The translations under genes and the position numbers were made by a program. The notes under the pieces are model-generated. The model worked only from the letters and a program-made list of their open reading frames with translations. It was not told where the DNA came from and ran no database searches. A DNA stretch of 64,000 nt, taken from NCBI RefSeq assembly GCF_030816115.1, contig NZ_JAUSXQ010000001.1:1240001-1304000 (forward strand), read 5' to 3'. This document shows positions 1 through 9,601 of this stretch, one piece after another. The DNA is from Chryseobacterium sp. W4I1 (GTDB taxonomy: Bacteria > Bacteroidota > Bacteroidia > Flavobacteriales > Weeksellaceae). How positions within the stretch are numbered: position 1 is the stretch's first letter; every line of letters starts with the position of its first letter.

Positions 1-1927
1 CTTGGAAAGCAGAAAACCTGAATGATTCATTGGCAACATGCTTATATATCTCTTCTTTGGTTGTAATCCACGCACATAATAAAGCCTCGGGAAGTAAACT
101 GTTTCCATAGGTTAAGTAGCTTTCAAACCAATGCCAGTCTGTATGCTTTTCGTGCTGATACATTTTTACCAGCCTATTAGCCAGTTTTTTCAATAATGGA
201 ATGTTTTTTTCAGATTTCTGATAATGTAACCCTTTGATGATAAAAGCCATCGCACGGGTAGAATGAATGTTCTCTATAAACGGAAGACTTTTTTCAATGA
301 TTGTTTCTGCTTCATCAGAGAACTTTTGAGGTAAGATTGTTTTGATGGAAAGAAGATAACCTAGTGCCCAGATAGCCCTCCCATTGGAATCTTCAAGATT
401 GGTCTCATAATTCTGCTGTGCAAATTCCTGGTATTGATTGATGTAATTAAGAAAACTTCCATCAACTTGCTGGCAAAACTTGATCACGTTCAGATAAGTT
501 GAGATTAAGTCAAGATCAGATTCATCTCTGTTCAGCTCATAATGTCTACAAGCCACGATCATGGCACGGGCGTTATCGTCCAAAGTATACCCGGAATTGA
601 TATCAGGTTTGTTGATTTTTGAAAACTGGATCATCCCAAAATCTGTTGTCATATTTTTGATATGACCGAGATTGATGATGGGAAATGTATAATGTAATGT
701 CATTTGATCTTTGCTGTATTGTTGAAATAATAATGCATGTGAAATAGAGGAATTCTCCCAGGCTGTGGGAGCCATTTTTTCCAAACTGTTTGAACGTAAT
801 TTTTCCTGTGCATTTTCATTTTTTAGTAATGTATTTACGGCAGCAGCAAGCTGTTTTGGAGCTTCAAAATCAATAATAATTCCCAGGTCTTCATTCAATA
901 TTTCCAGGGCGTGTGGAATAGGGGTAGAAACAATGGGACATCCACAGCTGATGGCATAGGAAAAAGTGCCGCTTACCGCCTGATTTCTATCTTTTGAAGT
1001 AAAGAGATAGATATTGGTCAGCTGAAGATAATTCAGCAATTCATCTAATGGCAGATATTGATTGATAAAGCAAGTATGTTTTTCCAAATGCAGCTTTTTA
1101 ATAGTATGCTGCAAAAAATCACGATACTTTTCGCCTTCATAATTAATGATACCAGGATGAGTTGTTCCAATAATCAGAAAGATCACATCCGGATTTTGGG
1201 CGACTATTTCAGGGAGCGCTTCCAAAGTGGTTTCAATATTTTTCCCGGAACCCAGTAAACCAAATGTTGAAAGTACCTTTTTATCTTTGAATCCGTATTT
1301 TGCTTTCAGTGAAGTTTTATCGACAAATGGCAGTAAATGAGTACCATGAGGGATCACTTTAATTTTATTAGACGGAATATCATAATCATTAGACAGGATA
1401 TCTGCAGAAATACCGGTCATTACAATAATAGATTTTACAAAACTGCTGATTTCTTTTACTTTTTCTTTTAATTCCCGATCCGGTTTCGGGAGAACGGTGT
1501 GAAAAGTAACGATGATGTCTTTCTCTAAATTTTGAAGAAAAAGCAGCAATCCGTTCTTGGCTTGAGTGAAAAATCCGAACTCATGCTGGAGCACAACAAG
1601 TTGAACATTATTATTTTTGTTGATTTTATCAGCCAGCGCCAGATAAGAAATAGCATCGGATATATTTAAACGATATTGAGGATTTTCTTCGTATTGATAA
1701 CTTTCATCTTCAGTTTCCATCGGACAGATGATTATGTTAAATGATTCTTTGAATTTTAGCTGAAGAGATTTTATCAAATCCTGACTATACGTCGCAATAC
1801 CGCACACTTTAGGAGGAAAAGTACTTATAAAAATAATTTCACGTTTATGATTAATTGTGCTTTTTTTACTTTGGACATATCGTCTTTTTATCTTTTCCTC
1901 CGTGTCTGGGTTTATGTTTTTATTCAT
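1..1927 (-). CDS. Glycosyltransferase family 4-like protein, 3' end outside window
   Basis: A frame stays open for 642 codons from an ATG at 1927 to the window edge, so the C-terminus is missing. After a charged 30-residue leader the N-terminal fold opens with FISTFPPKVCGIATY, a typical GT-B start. The second Rossmann half carries FGLLGSGKNIETTLEALP and a later SGTFSYAISCGCPIVSTPIPHALE block, the usual nucleotide-sugar site of group 1 glycosyltransferases. Roughly the last 270 visible residues are alpha-helical and lie outside the GT domain, so this is a fusion or carries an added helical domain. It lies 45 nt downstream of the GH130-like gene on the same strand, suggesting one operon for mannose- or glucose-type sugar metabolism. 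The sugar substrate cannot be told from sequence. Confidence 0.82.
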   Translation of the reverse strand, partial: MNKNINPDTEEKIKRRYVQSKKSTINHKREIIFISTFPPKVCGIATYSQDLIKSLQLKFKESFNIIICPMETEDESYQYEENPQYRLNISDAISYLALADKINKNNNVQLVVLQHEFGFFTQAKNGLLLFLQNLEKDIIVTFHTVLPKPDRELKEKVKEISSFVKSIIVMTGISADILSNDYDIPSNKIKVIPHGTHLLPFVDKTSLKAKYGFKDKKVLSTFGLLGSGKNIETTLEALPEIVAQNPDVIFLIIGTTHPGIINYEGEKYRDFLQHTIKKLHLEKHTCFINQYLPLDELLNYLQLTNIYLFTSKDRNQAVSGTFSYAISCGCPIVSTPIPHALEILNEDLGIIIDFEAPKQLAAAVNTLLKNENAQEKLRSNSLEKMAPTAWENSSISHALLFQQYSKDQMTLHYTFPIINLGHIKNMTTDFGMIQFSKINKPDINSGYTLDDNARAMIVACRHYELNRDESDLDLISTYLNVIKFCQQVDGSFLNYINQYQEFAQQNYETNLEDSNGRAIWALGYLLSIKTILPQKFSDEAETIIEKSLPFIENIHSTRAMAFIIKGLHYQKSEKNIPLLKKLANRLVKMYQHEKHTDWHWFESYLTYGNSLLPEALLCAWITTKEEIYKHVANESFRFSAFQ

Positions 1928-1972
1928 GTTGATCTATATTTTAAAGTCTTACATTCTGTATCCAATAGTCAA

Positions 1973-3001
1973 TTATGATGTATACTGTAGTAATTCCTTC
2001 AATAATTCTGAGATACTTAAAGAAGCAACAGCGATTCTTTCATCTGCAGCCCCGTAGTAAATATGGAGCGTATCTCCTTCTACAACGGCTCCGGTAGGGA
2101 AGCAGACATTATTTACCTCACCCTTCTGTTCCCATTGCTCTTCGGGTTTGAAAAGAGGATAAGGAAGTCTTGAAATTTCTTTTTCAGGATGATCAAGATC
2201 CAGTAAAGCGGCGCATGCGCTGTAAACATATCCTTCAATGGTATCGTGTACGCCATGGTATATCAAAAGCCATCCTTGTGCAGTTTCTATCGGGGGGCAT
2301 CCTCCTCCGATATAGCTTACTTCATGCTCATATTGAGGGGATAATAGAATATGATCTTTAAAGTGAAGGAAATAATCTTTCCAGAAATCAGGATTCAAAT
2401 CTTCAATATTTTCTATACCTGCAATTTGAATATCAGGTCTTATGCGATGCAGAAAATAAAGTTTACCGTTAATTCTTCTTGGAAAAAATATCACATTTTT
2501 ATCCCAAAGAAAGACACCTTTATTGTTCTCATAAGTAGGTGGGAGTTTGTTGAAGCGCCTGTACTTTTCTCTTATTTCACCTTGGTATTCTGATAAAAAG
2601 CTAAACTTTTTGTATGGAATTTGGGGAACAATAATACCCCGTTTCTGCCATGATATAAGATCCTCCGATACAGCAAGTGTTCCTAATGCATTAATCCCGT
2701 CATAACTGGTATAGGTAAGATAAAACAAGTGATCAATTTTTACGATTCTTGGATCTTCAATACCATGTTTTTCGTATTCAAACTCAGGGATGAGAACCGG
2801 GCTGCTGAGCCGGGTTTCTATAGTCTTATAATCTGATAATATGCAATATCCGATACTGGAAAAATTATTCTTAGCAACAGCCCTGTAAAATAAATGTATT
2901 TTGCCATTATCCTGAATAACAGCAGGATTTAAAACACCCTCACTCTCAAAGTCTAATGACGTTTTTCTGAGTATAATTCCGCCTTTTTTCAGGGATACCA
3001 T
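1973..3001 (-). CDS. Glycoside hydrolase family 130-like (mannosyl phosphorylase-type) protein
   Basis: The 342-residue product has the five-bladed propeller signatures of GH130: NPAVIQDNGKIHLFYRA near the start, GIEDPRI (the substrate-binding E-D-P-R block) around residue 87, an IYHG strand, and YYGAAD close to the C-terminus. Family members phosphorolyse beta-mannosides or act on mannan oligosaccharides. There is no signal peptide, so it should act in the cytoplasm. The ATG at 3001 abuts the stop of a 43-codon upstream ORF, and the glycosyltransferase follows, so the three are probably co-transcribed. The family is clear, but the exact linkage and whether it is a phosphorylase or a hydrolase are not. 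Confidence 0.85.
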   Translation of the reverse strand: MVSLKKGGIILRKTSLDFESEGVLNPAVIQDNGKIHLFYRAVAKNNFSSIGYCILSDYKTIETRLSSPVLIPEFEYEKHGIEDPRIVKIDHLFYLTYTSYDGINALGTLAVSEDLISWQKRGIIVPQIPYKKFSFLSEYQGEIREKYRRFNKLPPTYENNKGVFLWDKNVIFFPRRINGKLYFLHRIRPDIQIAGIENIEDLNPDFWKDYFLHFKDHILLSPQYEHEVSYIGGGCPPIETAQGWLLIYHGVHDTIEGYVYSACAALLDLDHPEKEISRLPYPLFKPEEQWEQKGEVNNVCFPTGAVVEGDTLHIYYGAADERIAVASLSISELLKELLQYTS

Positions 3002-3133
3002 TTAGTTAGCTGTATTTTGGGCTTCATTTTCCCTGTATTTTCGTTTATTCATTTTATCTTCCCGTTTCTCTTTTGCGGATTTTGCGGGTGGAGTTTTACC
3101 TGACTTCTTTTTTCCGTCTTTTTCTTTTGACAT
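3002..3133 (-). CDS. Small Lys-rich protein, 43 aa
   Basis: An ATG at 3133 opens a 43-codon frame ending TAA at 3002-3004, directly against the ATG of the GH130 gene. The product begins MSKEKDGKKKSGKTPPAKSA and about a third of its residues are lysine or arginine. It has no membrane helix or signal peptide and is probably disordered. The exact abutment with the next gene argues for a real, translationally coupled gene at the head of the operon. I do not recognise a family. It could be a nucleic-acid-binding or ribosome-associated peptide, or simply a leader for coupling. Confidence 0.5.
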   Translation of the reverse strand: MSKEKDGKKKSGKTPPAKSAKEKREDKMNKRKYRENEAQNTAN

Positions 3134-3298
3134 TGTGAAATATTTTTTGTTAACTGTAAATTTCAGTCATTAAAAAAGGAAAGCTTTACAATTGTCTTTC
3201 AATTTGTTGTATAAATCATAGATATTTCCGATTTAATAGGTTAACTTTGGTTAAATGTCTGTTAATGAAATAATTGGCTGATATAAACAATAAGGGTA

Positions 3299-3859
3299 AT
3301 GAAGTTGTATATAAAATATATGGTAAGTTTGCGCTGCAAAATGGTTGTCCATCAGGAACTGGAAAGATTGGGTATTAAAAATGCTGTTGTGGATTTGGGG
3401 ACTATAGAATTATTCGATGATATCAGCCTTGAACAAAGACAAATTCTGAAAGAAAATTTATTTAAAACAGGACTTGAAGTATTAGATGACAAAAAAAGCA
3501 TCTTGATTGAAAAAATAAAAAATGTAGTCATCGAAATGATTCATTATTCAGATGCACTTCCAAAAGAAAATTTCTCGGATTATATAAGTGAAAAATTAGG
3601 ATATGATTATACCTACCTTGCAAATACCTTTTCTGAAGTGAAAGGAATGACGCTGCAACATTTTATCATTATTAATAAAGTAGAAAAGGCAAAAGAACTA
3701 TTACTATATGACGAGCTCAATCTTACAGAAATCTCATATAAACTCAACTACAGCAGTGTGGCCCATCTCTCCAATCAATTTAAAAAAATTACAGGGCTTT
3801 CCCCTTCATTTTATAAGCAGTTGAAACAAAAGCGTCTTGGGAATCTGGAAGACCTATAA
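3299..3859 (+). CDS. AraC-family transcriptional regulator, short Bacteroidota type
   Basis: The 186-residue protein has a beta-rich N-terminal segment starting MKLYIKYMVSLRCKMVV and a C-terminal AraC double helix-turn-helix. The second HTH is readable as LTEISYKLNYSSVAHLSNQFKKITGLSPSFYKQ. A short AraC form with this N-terminus is common in Chryseobacterium and relatives, where it responds to an unknown ligand, so the ATG at 3299 looks like the true start. It is transcribed away from the sugar operon across about 165 nt and may regulate it; that is inference from position only. Confidence 0.85.
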   Translation: MKLYIKYMVSLRCKMVVHQELERLGIKNAVVDLGTIELFDDISLEQRQILKENLFKTGLEVLDDKKSILIEKIKNVVIEMIHYSDALPKENFSDYISEKLGYDYTYLANTFSEVKGMTLQHFIIINKVEKAKELLLYDELNLTEISYKLNYSSVAHLSNQFKKITGLSPSFYKQLKQKRLGNLEDL

Positions 3860-4337
3860 AAGGTGTGATATATGTAAGATTATTTCGGATATATATAGCC
3901 TATTATATATCGAAACCTCTCATATTTGTATTATAATAATCAGGAATTTATAAAATCTATTAGTTTTATATCACTATAAAAGTACTGCAAATATACTGAA
4001 AATTATAGGGAGCACTTGAAAGTATCCATCATACAAAATGCTGTTCTCCGGCAATTTGAAAATATCTTAGTAGTAAATAAAACTGGAAAAAGCCATATAC
4101 TATAATAAAATTAATAGACTTAAGGATTCTCAACTTAGATAATGAGCATATTAAAATCCCTATAAAATAGTAGATCTGTTTTTTATAAGGTTTTAATTAA
4201 ATTAGGATAGGAATCTATGGTTTCTATCCTTTTTATCCTTATTTGATGCTGTATTTTGATTTATAATAAATTTCATTAAATGAATCCACAAAAAGCAGTC
4301 TGGTTAAATATTAATGACTAAACATTTTTTTGCAATA
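3860..4337. other. Gene-free spacer with a hairpin and a terminator-like site
   Basis: No convincing reading frame is present. At about 3881-3913 an A/T palindrome (TTTCGGATATATA paired with TATATATCGAAA) follows the AraC gene but lacks a T-run. At 4205-4234 GGATAGGAA pairs with TTTCTATCC and is followed by five Ts, resembling a plus-strand rho-independent terminator. The rest is AT-rich DNA without recognisable relics. Confidence 0.4.
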
Positions 4338-4363
4338 CCCCCCCCAAAAAAAAAAAAAAAAAA
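4338..4363. repeat. C8-A18 homopolymer tract upstream of an ATG
   Basis: Eight C are followed directly by eighteen A, ending three bases before the start codon at 4367. Such tracts are prone to slipped-strand mispairing and lie where they could alter transcription or translation initiation of the small downstream gene. Confidence 0.7.
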
Positions 4364-4366
4364 GTT

Positions 4367-4636
4367 ATGAAAACAATACACCTTTTTCAGTTTAAGAATT
4401 CCATTTCACTGAAAATTCCTTCTTTTAAGGAAGAATATAGATTAGATAACTTAAATGATTTAATGACCTATGATCTGATGAATACCGAAAAAGTGAGTGA
4501 ATTCATTATTGAAGTTCATGATGATTTTATTTTTGAAGATATGACCAAAGAAGATCTTTTGTCAATGTGCAAAAATGCAAAGGAAATGATTGAACATTAT
4601 TTTGCAACAACAATGAATGATTATGATGTTATCTGA
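4367..4636 (+). CDS. Small acidic hypothetical protein, 89 aa
   Basis: An ATG start and plausible codon use give an 89-residue product rich in Asp and Glu, with a pattern EVHDDFIFEDMTKEDLLSMCKNAKEM that should form helices. No signal peptide, membrane span or metal motif is visible, and I do not recognise a family. It stands alone between the AraC gene and the oxidoreductase pseudogene. The C8A18 tract just before the ATG replaces any ribosome-binding site and could make expression variable. Confidence 0.55.
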   Translation: MKTIHLFQFKNSISLKIPSFKEEYRLDNLNDLMTYDLMNTEKVSEFIIEVHDDFIFEDMTKEDLLSMCKNAKEMIEHYFATTMNDYDVI

Positions 4637-4783
4637 ACATTAACTTTAATAGAATAAAAAGAATTTTATATGTTTTAGATCAATACGAAATAATAGATGC
4701 CATGAAATTTTAGCAAATTTGACTTGATTATATCAGCATTTGACTCATTACAATGAATAAAACAGTTTCTGTAGCAGAAGTTT

Positions 4784-5774
4784 TTAATTTAATTCAATAC
4801 ATATTTTTCCAAAATGTTTTGAACTTTTGAGGTATGCAAATGCTTCTTTTGCATCTTCGAATTGAAATATTTTATCAATAGCAGGTTTAATTTTATGTGT
4901 TGATAATGCAGATAACATTCTTTGATACATTTCTTTTGAGCCTGTTTCTATTCCTTGAATTTTAACTGCTTTTAGCATAATGTTGCTTGTATTTATCATT
5001 CCGTCTGATCCGCCCCAAAATCCCAACCATTTTGACTATTCCCTCGCTTTTTACACATTTTATTGAATCATTCAAATGGCTTCCTCCAACAACATCAATA
5101 ATTTGATCAACACCTTCTCCTGAAGTGTATTCCAAAATATCATTTATCCAATCTTTGTTGGACTTATAATTTAGTGTAAAATGCGCTCCCATTTGTTTTA
5201 ATTTTTCAAGTTTTTTATCACTACTCGAAGTCATTATTATTTTGAGCCCAGAATATTTTGCAAATTTCAAAGCAAATAGAGAAACCCCACCTGTTCCAAC
5301 AATCAGTATTGTATCCCCCAACTTTGCATTTGAATTCTCTACCACTGCATTCCAAGCAGTTAAACCTGCAACCGGTAATGTAGAGGCTTCGGCAAAAGAT
5401 AAGTAATCAGGGAATTTAACAACATCATTTTCATGCATAACAATATACTCCGCCAAAACACCATCTCTTTGTGAGCTTCCTAAAGCACCTTTTAATTTTT
5501 CAGAAGTCAATTTACCATTTTGCCAATTTGGAACTATTAAGGTTGTTACTTTGTCACCTTTTTGTAAACTTCTAACCTCCGATCCAATCTCTATAATTTC
5601 ACCGGCAGCATCAGAAGTAGGTATTCTGTTTTCAATATTCTTTTCCAATAGAATTAAATCCCTAAAATTTAAAGAAACTGCTCTAACTTTAATTAAGACT
5701 TCATTTACTTTAATTTCAGGTAATTGTTGTTCTACTTGAACTAAATTTGAATTCTGAATTTTATATGTCTTCAT
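4784..5774 (-). pseudogene. Zinc-independent quinone oxidoreductase/alcohol dehydrogenase, single frameshift
   Basis: Two overlapping frames together make one MDR-family NAD(P)H-dependent oxidoreductase of about 330 residues. The first (from ATG 5774) has the GroES-like fold with NFRDLILLEKN and the cofactor motif VGTGGVSLFALKFAKYSG. The second supplies the C-terminus ending FEDAKEAFAYLKSSKHFGKIC. The switch is at about 5029-5031, where GTTGGGATTTTGGGG would restore the conserved VGFWGG reading if one G were removed. This is therefore a one-base insertion in a G run, either a recent mutation or an assembly error. If real, the product loses the end of the Rossmann domain. Confidence 0.8.
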
Positions 5775-6126
5775 TGTGATAAAATTTCTGCTAACGTTAA
5801 ACGGCTTTGTACCTAGTACAGGATAAATTAGGGTAAAGGTTCGATTTAGGCGGACATAGCCAATTTGTTTACGTAGATCTCTACCTTTAGATGCAATGCA
5901 AAGCTAATTCATTATAGTTCTAATGGAGTTTATTTAGTAAAACTTTTAAAGTATTTAACAGATTATAACATATTGCAAAGACGGCAATAGAACTAAAGGG
6001 ATAATTTTTAAATATCATAATATAATAAGAGAACGATCCGACGCCTTCCTTATACCATAAGTTTTTTAATAGTTTTATTGCTGATCCATTATATACTTCT
6101 TATCCACAAACTGTTTGACGGGATAA

Positions 6127-6336
6127 AATGTCACCCATACCATCAATTCGTATCTGGCTGAAGCTGTCAAGGCAATGATTCCAAATTCTGAATATGAAAA
6201 TTATAATTTGGTGGCGATGGTATTAGACTCTAGCTTTACTTCAAAAACGACTTTTTATAAAGCTTAAAAAAATTGCCGGCCAGAAACCAAACGAATATAA
6301 AATACCAGCAAATAAGTACCAATATATGCACTTTTA
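6127..6336 (+). pseudogene. AraC-family regulator C-terminal relic
   Basis: Without any start codon, the frame from 6127 reads an AraC second helix-turn-helix (NLVAMVLDSSFTSKTTFYKA) and stops at 6266-6268. Shifting by one base continues as KKIAGQKPNEYK up to a stop near 6336, the normal family ending. Only about 65 codons survive, upstream sequence has stops, and a base is missing in the AAAAAA run. The rest of 5775-6402 holds nothing else I can read. Confidence 0.65.
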
Positions 6337-6402
6337 AGCTTTTGAAACCTCTTCTAATTTTTCTTATGTGAATTTTGCATTTAAATAATTCAATTACATT
6401 TT

Positions 6403-7521
6403 ATGAAAAAGTGTTTATTACTAGCTATTATTATTTTTATCACCTCATGTAGCAATGACGATTCAAACTCTTCACCTGATAGAAAAGCGCTGGCACAGCA
6501 AAAACTTAAGACAGCTTTGTCCAACTTTCCCGGCTTAAGCCTTAGTGTAAAGACAGTTTCCGAGAATTATACTCTTGTTGCAGGAGACGCGGTAATTAAT
6601 GAAAAACCGATGACCACTTCTGCACTTCACTATATGCAGAGTATTTCAAAAACCTTTACCGCAGTTGCTGTCCTAAAACTGAAAGACGAGGGCAAAATTA
6701 ATCTTGATGCCAAAGTAAACACCTATCTTCCTACCATTTGTAATCATCTGCCAAACGGAAATATCATTACGGTAAGGCAACTGCTTAATATGACATCAGG
6801 CCTTCCTGATTATTTAGATAACGATCAGTTTTTGAACGATGTTGTTGCAGGGCCACTGCCTATGATGAGTGAACAGGTATTGAGCTATGTGTACGATCAA
6901 CCTGCAAAATTTGCACCCGGCTCCTCATTTGGGTATTGCAATATAAATTATCACTTGCTGGCTCTTATTATTGATAGTGTTACTCCAAACGGACATCGAA
7001 AGTATATTACGGACAAAATAATTAATGCCATTGGACTTTCCAGAACCTATTATATAGCGGGCTCGGCAAGCACGACGGCTCCCGAAGGGACGACGGCTAA
7101 CTATCTGGAAATAGACGGCACTTTTACCGATATGAGCGAGTTGCAGTTGGGTACAGTACTTACCCTCATTGGAGATGATGGTATTGTTGCTTCCGTTCAG
7201 GATATAGCTGGATTTTACTACAAACTGTTTCATGACAAAACAATACTCTCAGCCGCATCGTTAGCAGAAATGAAGGTTGCGGTTAGTTATCAGGGTACTC
7301 CAATATATGGCTTAGGGCTATATTTTTATAAAACCAATGGTGGCCTGCAGGCAATTGGTCACGAGGGTAGTGGTGTAGGAGCCGGAGCCTATGCTTTTTA
7401 TTTTCCTTCCAAAAATACCAGCGTCATCCTGTGTACAAACGCAGGAACGCTTATCGATGCTATAAAAGAGGAACAGTTACGGGTATTGTATGAAGAAATT
7501 ATAGGTATATTGCTTGAGTAA
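6403..7521 (+). CDS. Beta-lactamase-fold serine hydrolase lipoprotein
   Basis: The 372-residue product starts with a lipoprotein signal ending FITSC, so it should be anchored in the cell envelope. It has all three class C/penicillin-binding motifs: S80-I-S-K83 (SxxK), Y178-C-N180 (YxN) and H320-E-G (KTG equivalent). Members of this Pfam Beta-lactamase family act as esterases, D-aminopeptidases or peptidases, and few are true beta-lactamases. Length and order fit the family. It is monocistronic, flanked by regulator relics. Substrate unknown. Confidence 0.87.
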   Translation: MKKCLLLAIIIFITSCSNDDSNSSPDRKALAQQKLKTALSNFPGLSLSVKTVSENYTLVAGDAVINEKPMTTSALHYMQSISKTFTAVAVLKLKDEGKINLDAKVNTYLPTICNHLPNGNIITVRQLLNMTSGLPDYLDNDQFLNDVVAGPLPMMSEQVLSYVYDQPAKFAPGSSFGYCNINYHLLALIIDSVTPNGHRKYITDKIINAIGLSRTYYIAGSASTTAPEGTTANYLEIDGTFTDMSELQLGTVLTLIGDDGIVASVQDIAGFYYKLFHDKTILSAASLAEMKVAVSYQGTPIYGLGLYFYKTNGGLQAIGHEGSGVGAGAYAFYFPSKNTSVILCTNAGTLIDAIKEEQLRVLYEEIIGILLE

Positions 7522-7553
7522 AAACTAATTTAAACCGTCGCATCGCATTCCTT

Positions 7554-7686
7554 ACTTACGAAGATGTCAGCTAATGATGAACCATCAGTTAGCAGTAAAG
7601 GAAAGAGAAGTAAAGAAATTGCCACCTGTCTCTTCATCAACATTGATACTGTCAATAGGCGTCTACGTGATATAATGGAAAAATGA
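7554..7686 (+). pseudogene. LuxR-type HTH relic
   Basis: A fragment reads KGKRSKEIATCLFINIDTVNRRLRDIMEK before a TGA at 7684-7686. This matches the C-terminal GerE/LuxR helix-turn-helix of two-component or free-standing regulators. The sensory part is absent and the upstream residues are scrambled, so it is a decayed remnant. Confidence 0.6.
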
Positions 7687-7825
7687 GAATTGGAAATACA
7701 ATAAAGCATGTACTATGGCTGAGAAATTAAAATGGATATAATACTCTTAAATAACTAATACCAAAATTTATTGTGATTTTGAAGAAAATAAAATAAGATA
7801 AATAAAATAGCATCAATCTTATAGT

Positions 7826-7926
7826 GCCCCAAAAGTTTAGGCAAAATTAAATAATCTTTTGATAAAGAGTTCGATATTCTATCGGACTCTTTCCTTTTAA
7901 ATTATGTCTAATCCTTTCTTTTTTTA
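7826..7926 (-). mobile_element. IS3-family (IS150 group) transposase 3' remnant
   Basis: On the minus strand the last residues of an IS3-type OrfB are legible: ERIRHNLKGKSPIEYRTLYQK and a stop at 7847-7849. The stretch TGCCCCAAAAGTTTAGG that follows looks like the terminal inverted repeat. The rest of the element is gone, and the DUF5700 gene ends only 13 nt away, so the IS was truncated at that junction. Confidence 0.65.
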
Positions 7927-7938
7927 AATTTTCTGCTT

Positions 7939-9030
7939 CTAATGATGCTTCACAATCTTTACTTTAGACCTGTACTTTTTATCCAGCTCATGAACAATAT
8001 CCATGGTTGTGGATGACAAAACATAAGCATTTTTGTCTTTTTTAGATGCTTTATCATATAGGTATATAAACTCGAAAGGGTCGTAAACATGTTTGATTAG
8101 TGCTTTTTTATATCCTCCCTTTTCGATAATGTCAGACATATAATAACCGGGAATATGTCCGCTAGTATTCCATGAATTAATCAGCTTATTCAACTTTAAT
8201 TTCGATCTGTCTAAAGGCTTTACAGATAATAATGAATCAATATTTTTAATGGCTTTTGCGCCTTCTGTAATGAATTCCGCACCGGTTTCTCTCTGAAATT
8301 CTAACAGATTTACCGCATCTTTTCCCTCATATACCTTGTCTACTAAATCAGCACTTCCTTCATTCAGTATTTTTTGAAGTAGACTTATAATGACCGCATC
8401 TTGATCTTCCACATCAAATACAAGTCGGGGCCTCAATAAGTGATGAAACTCGTGACCTCCTAATGTACCCATTTTATTAATATCATGGAAGTAAGATGCC
8501 ATAAGAGTGTATACTATCCAGCCGTTCTCAATATGGGCATCATTGTGTATCGGAATAATCGTCACTTTATACTCAGGGGCAGTTTTTTGATATTTCTTGG
8601 GGAGCATTTGATATGTGTATTGATAACAGGTTTCAAAATACTTTTTAGGATCATTTTTAATGTTGGTCAGATATTTTTTCATTTGACCTTCGTTTACCTT
8701 ATACTCATTAACAATATAAAACCACCAATTTTTGATAGGGTCTTTCAGTCTTTCCTTTAAGGCAGCACTATTTTTTGGCATATAAACGATCTCCATGATT
8801 TTTCTATAATTGTCAATATATGTACTGTCAACACCCTGATCGTTTAGGTATACCTGTATTGCTTCATTTTTTAAAAATTGATTCCAGATTTTCTTGTTAA
8901 GTGGTTTATCGTTTTTTAAGTCTTCTGTAATTTTAAAATATTCCCAGCAAGAGGTGTCATCAAAGGTTTGAGCAAATGCTATTTGAGAAGATAGAAAGAA
9001 TAATAAAAAGAATATATTTTTTTTAATCAT
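7939..9030 (-). CDS. DUF5700-like putative zinc metalloprotease, secreted
   Basis: The 363-residue protein begins with a Sec signal peptide ending AFAQ. H193-E194-F195-H196-H197 is an HExxH zinc-protease motif in the context GGHEFHHLLRPRL, and a later NEGSADLVDKVYEG may supply the third ligand, as in gluzincin-like enzymes. I associate this layout with the DUF5700 family, whose substrate is unknown. It should act in the periplasm or outside. The stop lies right beside an IS3 remnant, so the 3' neighbourhood was rearranged, but the frame appears complete. Confidence 0.75.
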   Translation of the reverse strand: MIKKNIFFLLFFLSSQIAFAQTFDDTSCWEYFKITEDLKNDKPLNKKIWNQFLKNEAIQVYLNDQGVDSTYIDNYRKIMEIVYMPKNSAALKERLKDPIKNWWFYIVNEYKVNEGQMKKYLTNIKNDPKKYFETCYQYTYQMLPKKYQKTAPEYKVTIIPIHNDAHIENGWIVYTLMASYFHDINKMGTLGGHEFHHLLRPRLVFDVEDQDAVIISLLQKILNEGSADLVDKVYEGKDAVNLLEFQRETGAEFITEGAKAIKNIDSLLSVKPLDRSKLKLNKLINSWNTSGHIPGYYMSDIIEKGGYKKALIKHVYDPFEFIYLYDKASKKDKNAYVLSSTTMDIVHELDKKYRSKVKIVKHH

Positions 9031-9601
9031 TGGGTTTGTTTAGTAATGAAAATTTATGTAAAATACAATTAAAAACAGTTACATCTGATTTAGTTTATAA
9101 GAGTAGAAATTCATAGATATAATTGATTAACAATTTAAAATTTAGCGCAAAGAAGTATAATAAATTTTGTTTCAAAAATAGTTGCAAGCTTACTTTTTTT
9201 TGCTATAATCTATTGCAGTATACCTTTTATTCTTTTTCTTATTAAGATTCTATTTTACATTAAAGTGAATGAATGTAATGTATTTTATTTATTAGTAGTA
9301 CAAAGCTTTACGAAAGATTCAGGCAATATTTCATACTATTCTGATTATAAAGGTAGAAATAGAAATTAAATTCTAGATGGTTATTATTAACCATTTATTA
9401 CTGGATGGGAGAGTATACATTTACTTCAAACAACTATAATCATTACCACCTAAAACAATGATCTTATTTATCATTCACCATCAATTTCTACAAAACTAGA
9501 TCTCAACAGATTTTTCCTCAGCTTACAATGTGCAATCATAGTATTTCAGAATGTGAGAAATTATAAATGATGAAGCCACATTAACTTCATCATTAAATAC
9601 T
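9031..9601. other. Gene-free spacer
   Basis: This AT-rich stretch between two minus-strand genes contains no frame with coding character and no clear hairpin. It presumably carries the promoter of the DUF5700 gene and the terminator of the polymerase operon, but I cannot place either with confidence. Confidence 0.4.

Noticed and set aside
6403..7521. True beta-lactamase resistance gene
   Set aside because: The motifs fit the broad serine-hydrolase family; length, lipobox and sequence context do not support a dedicated AmpC enzyme.
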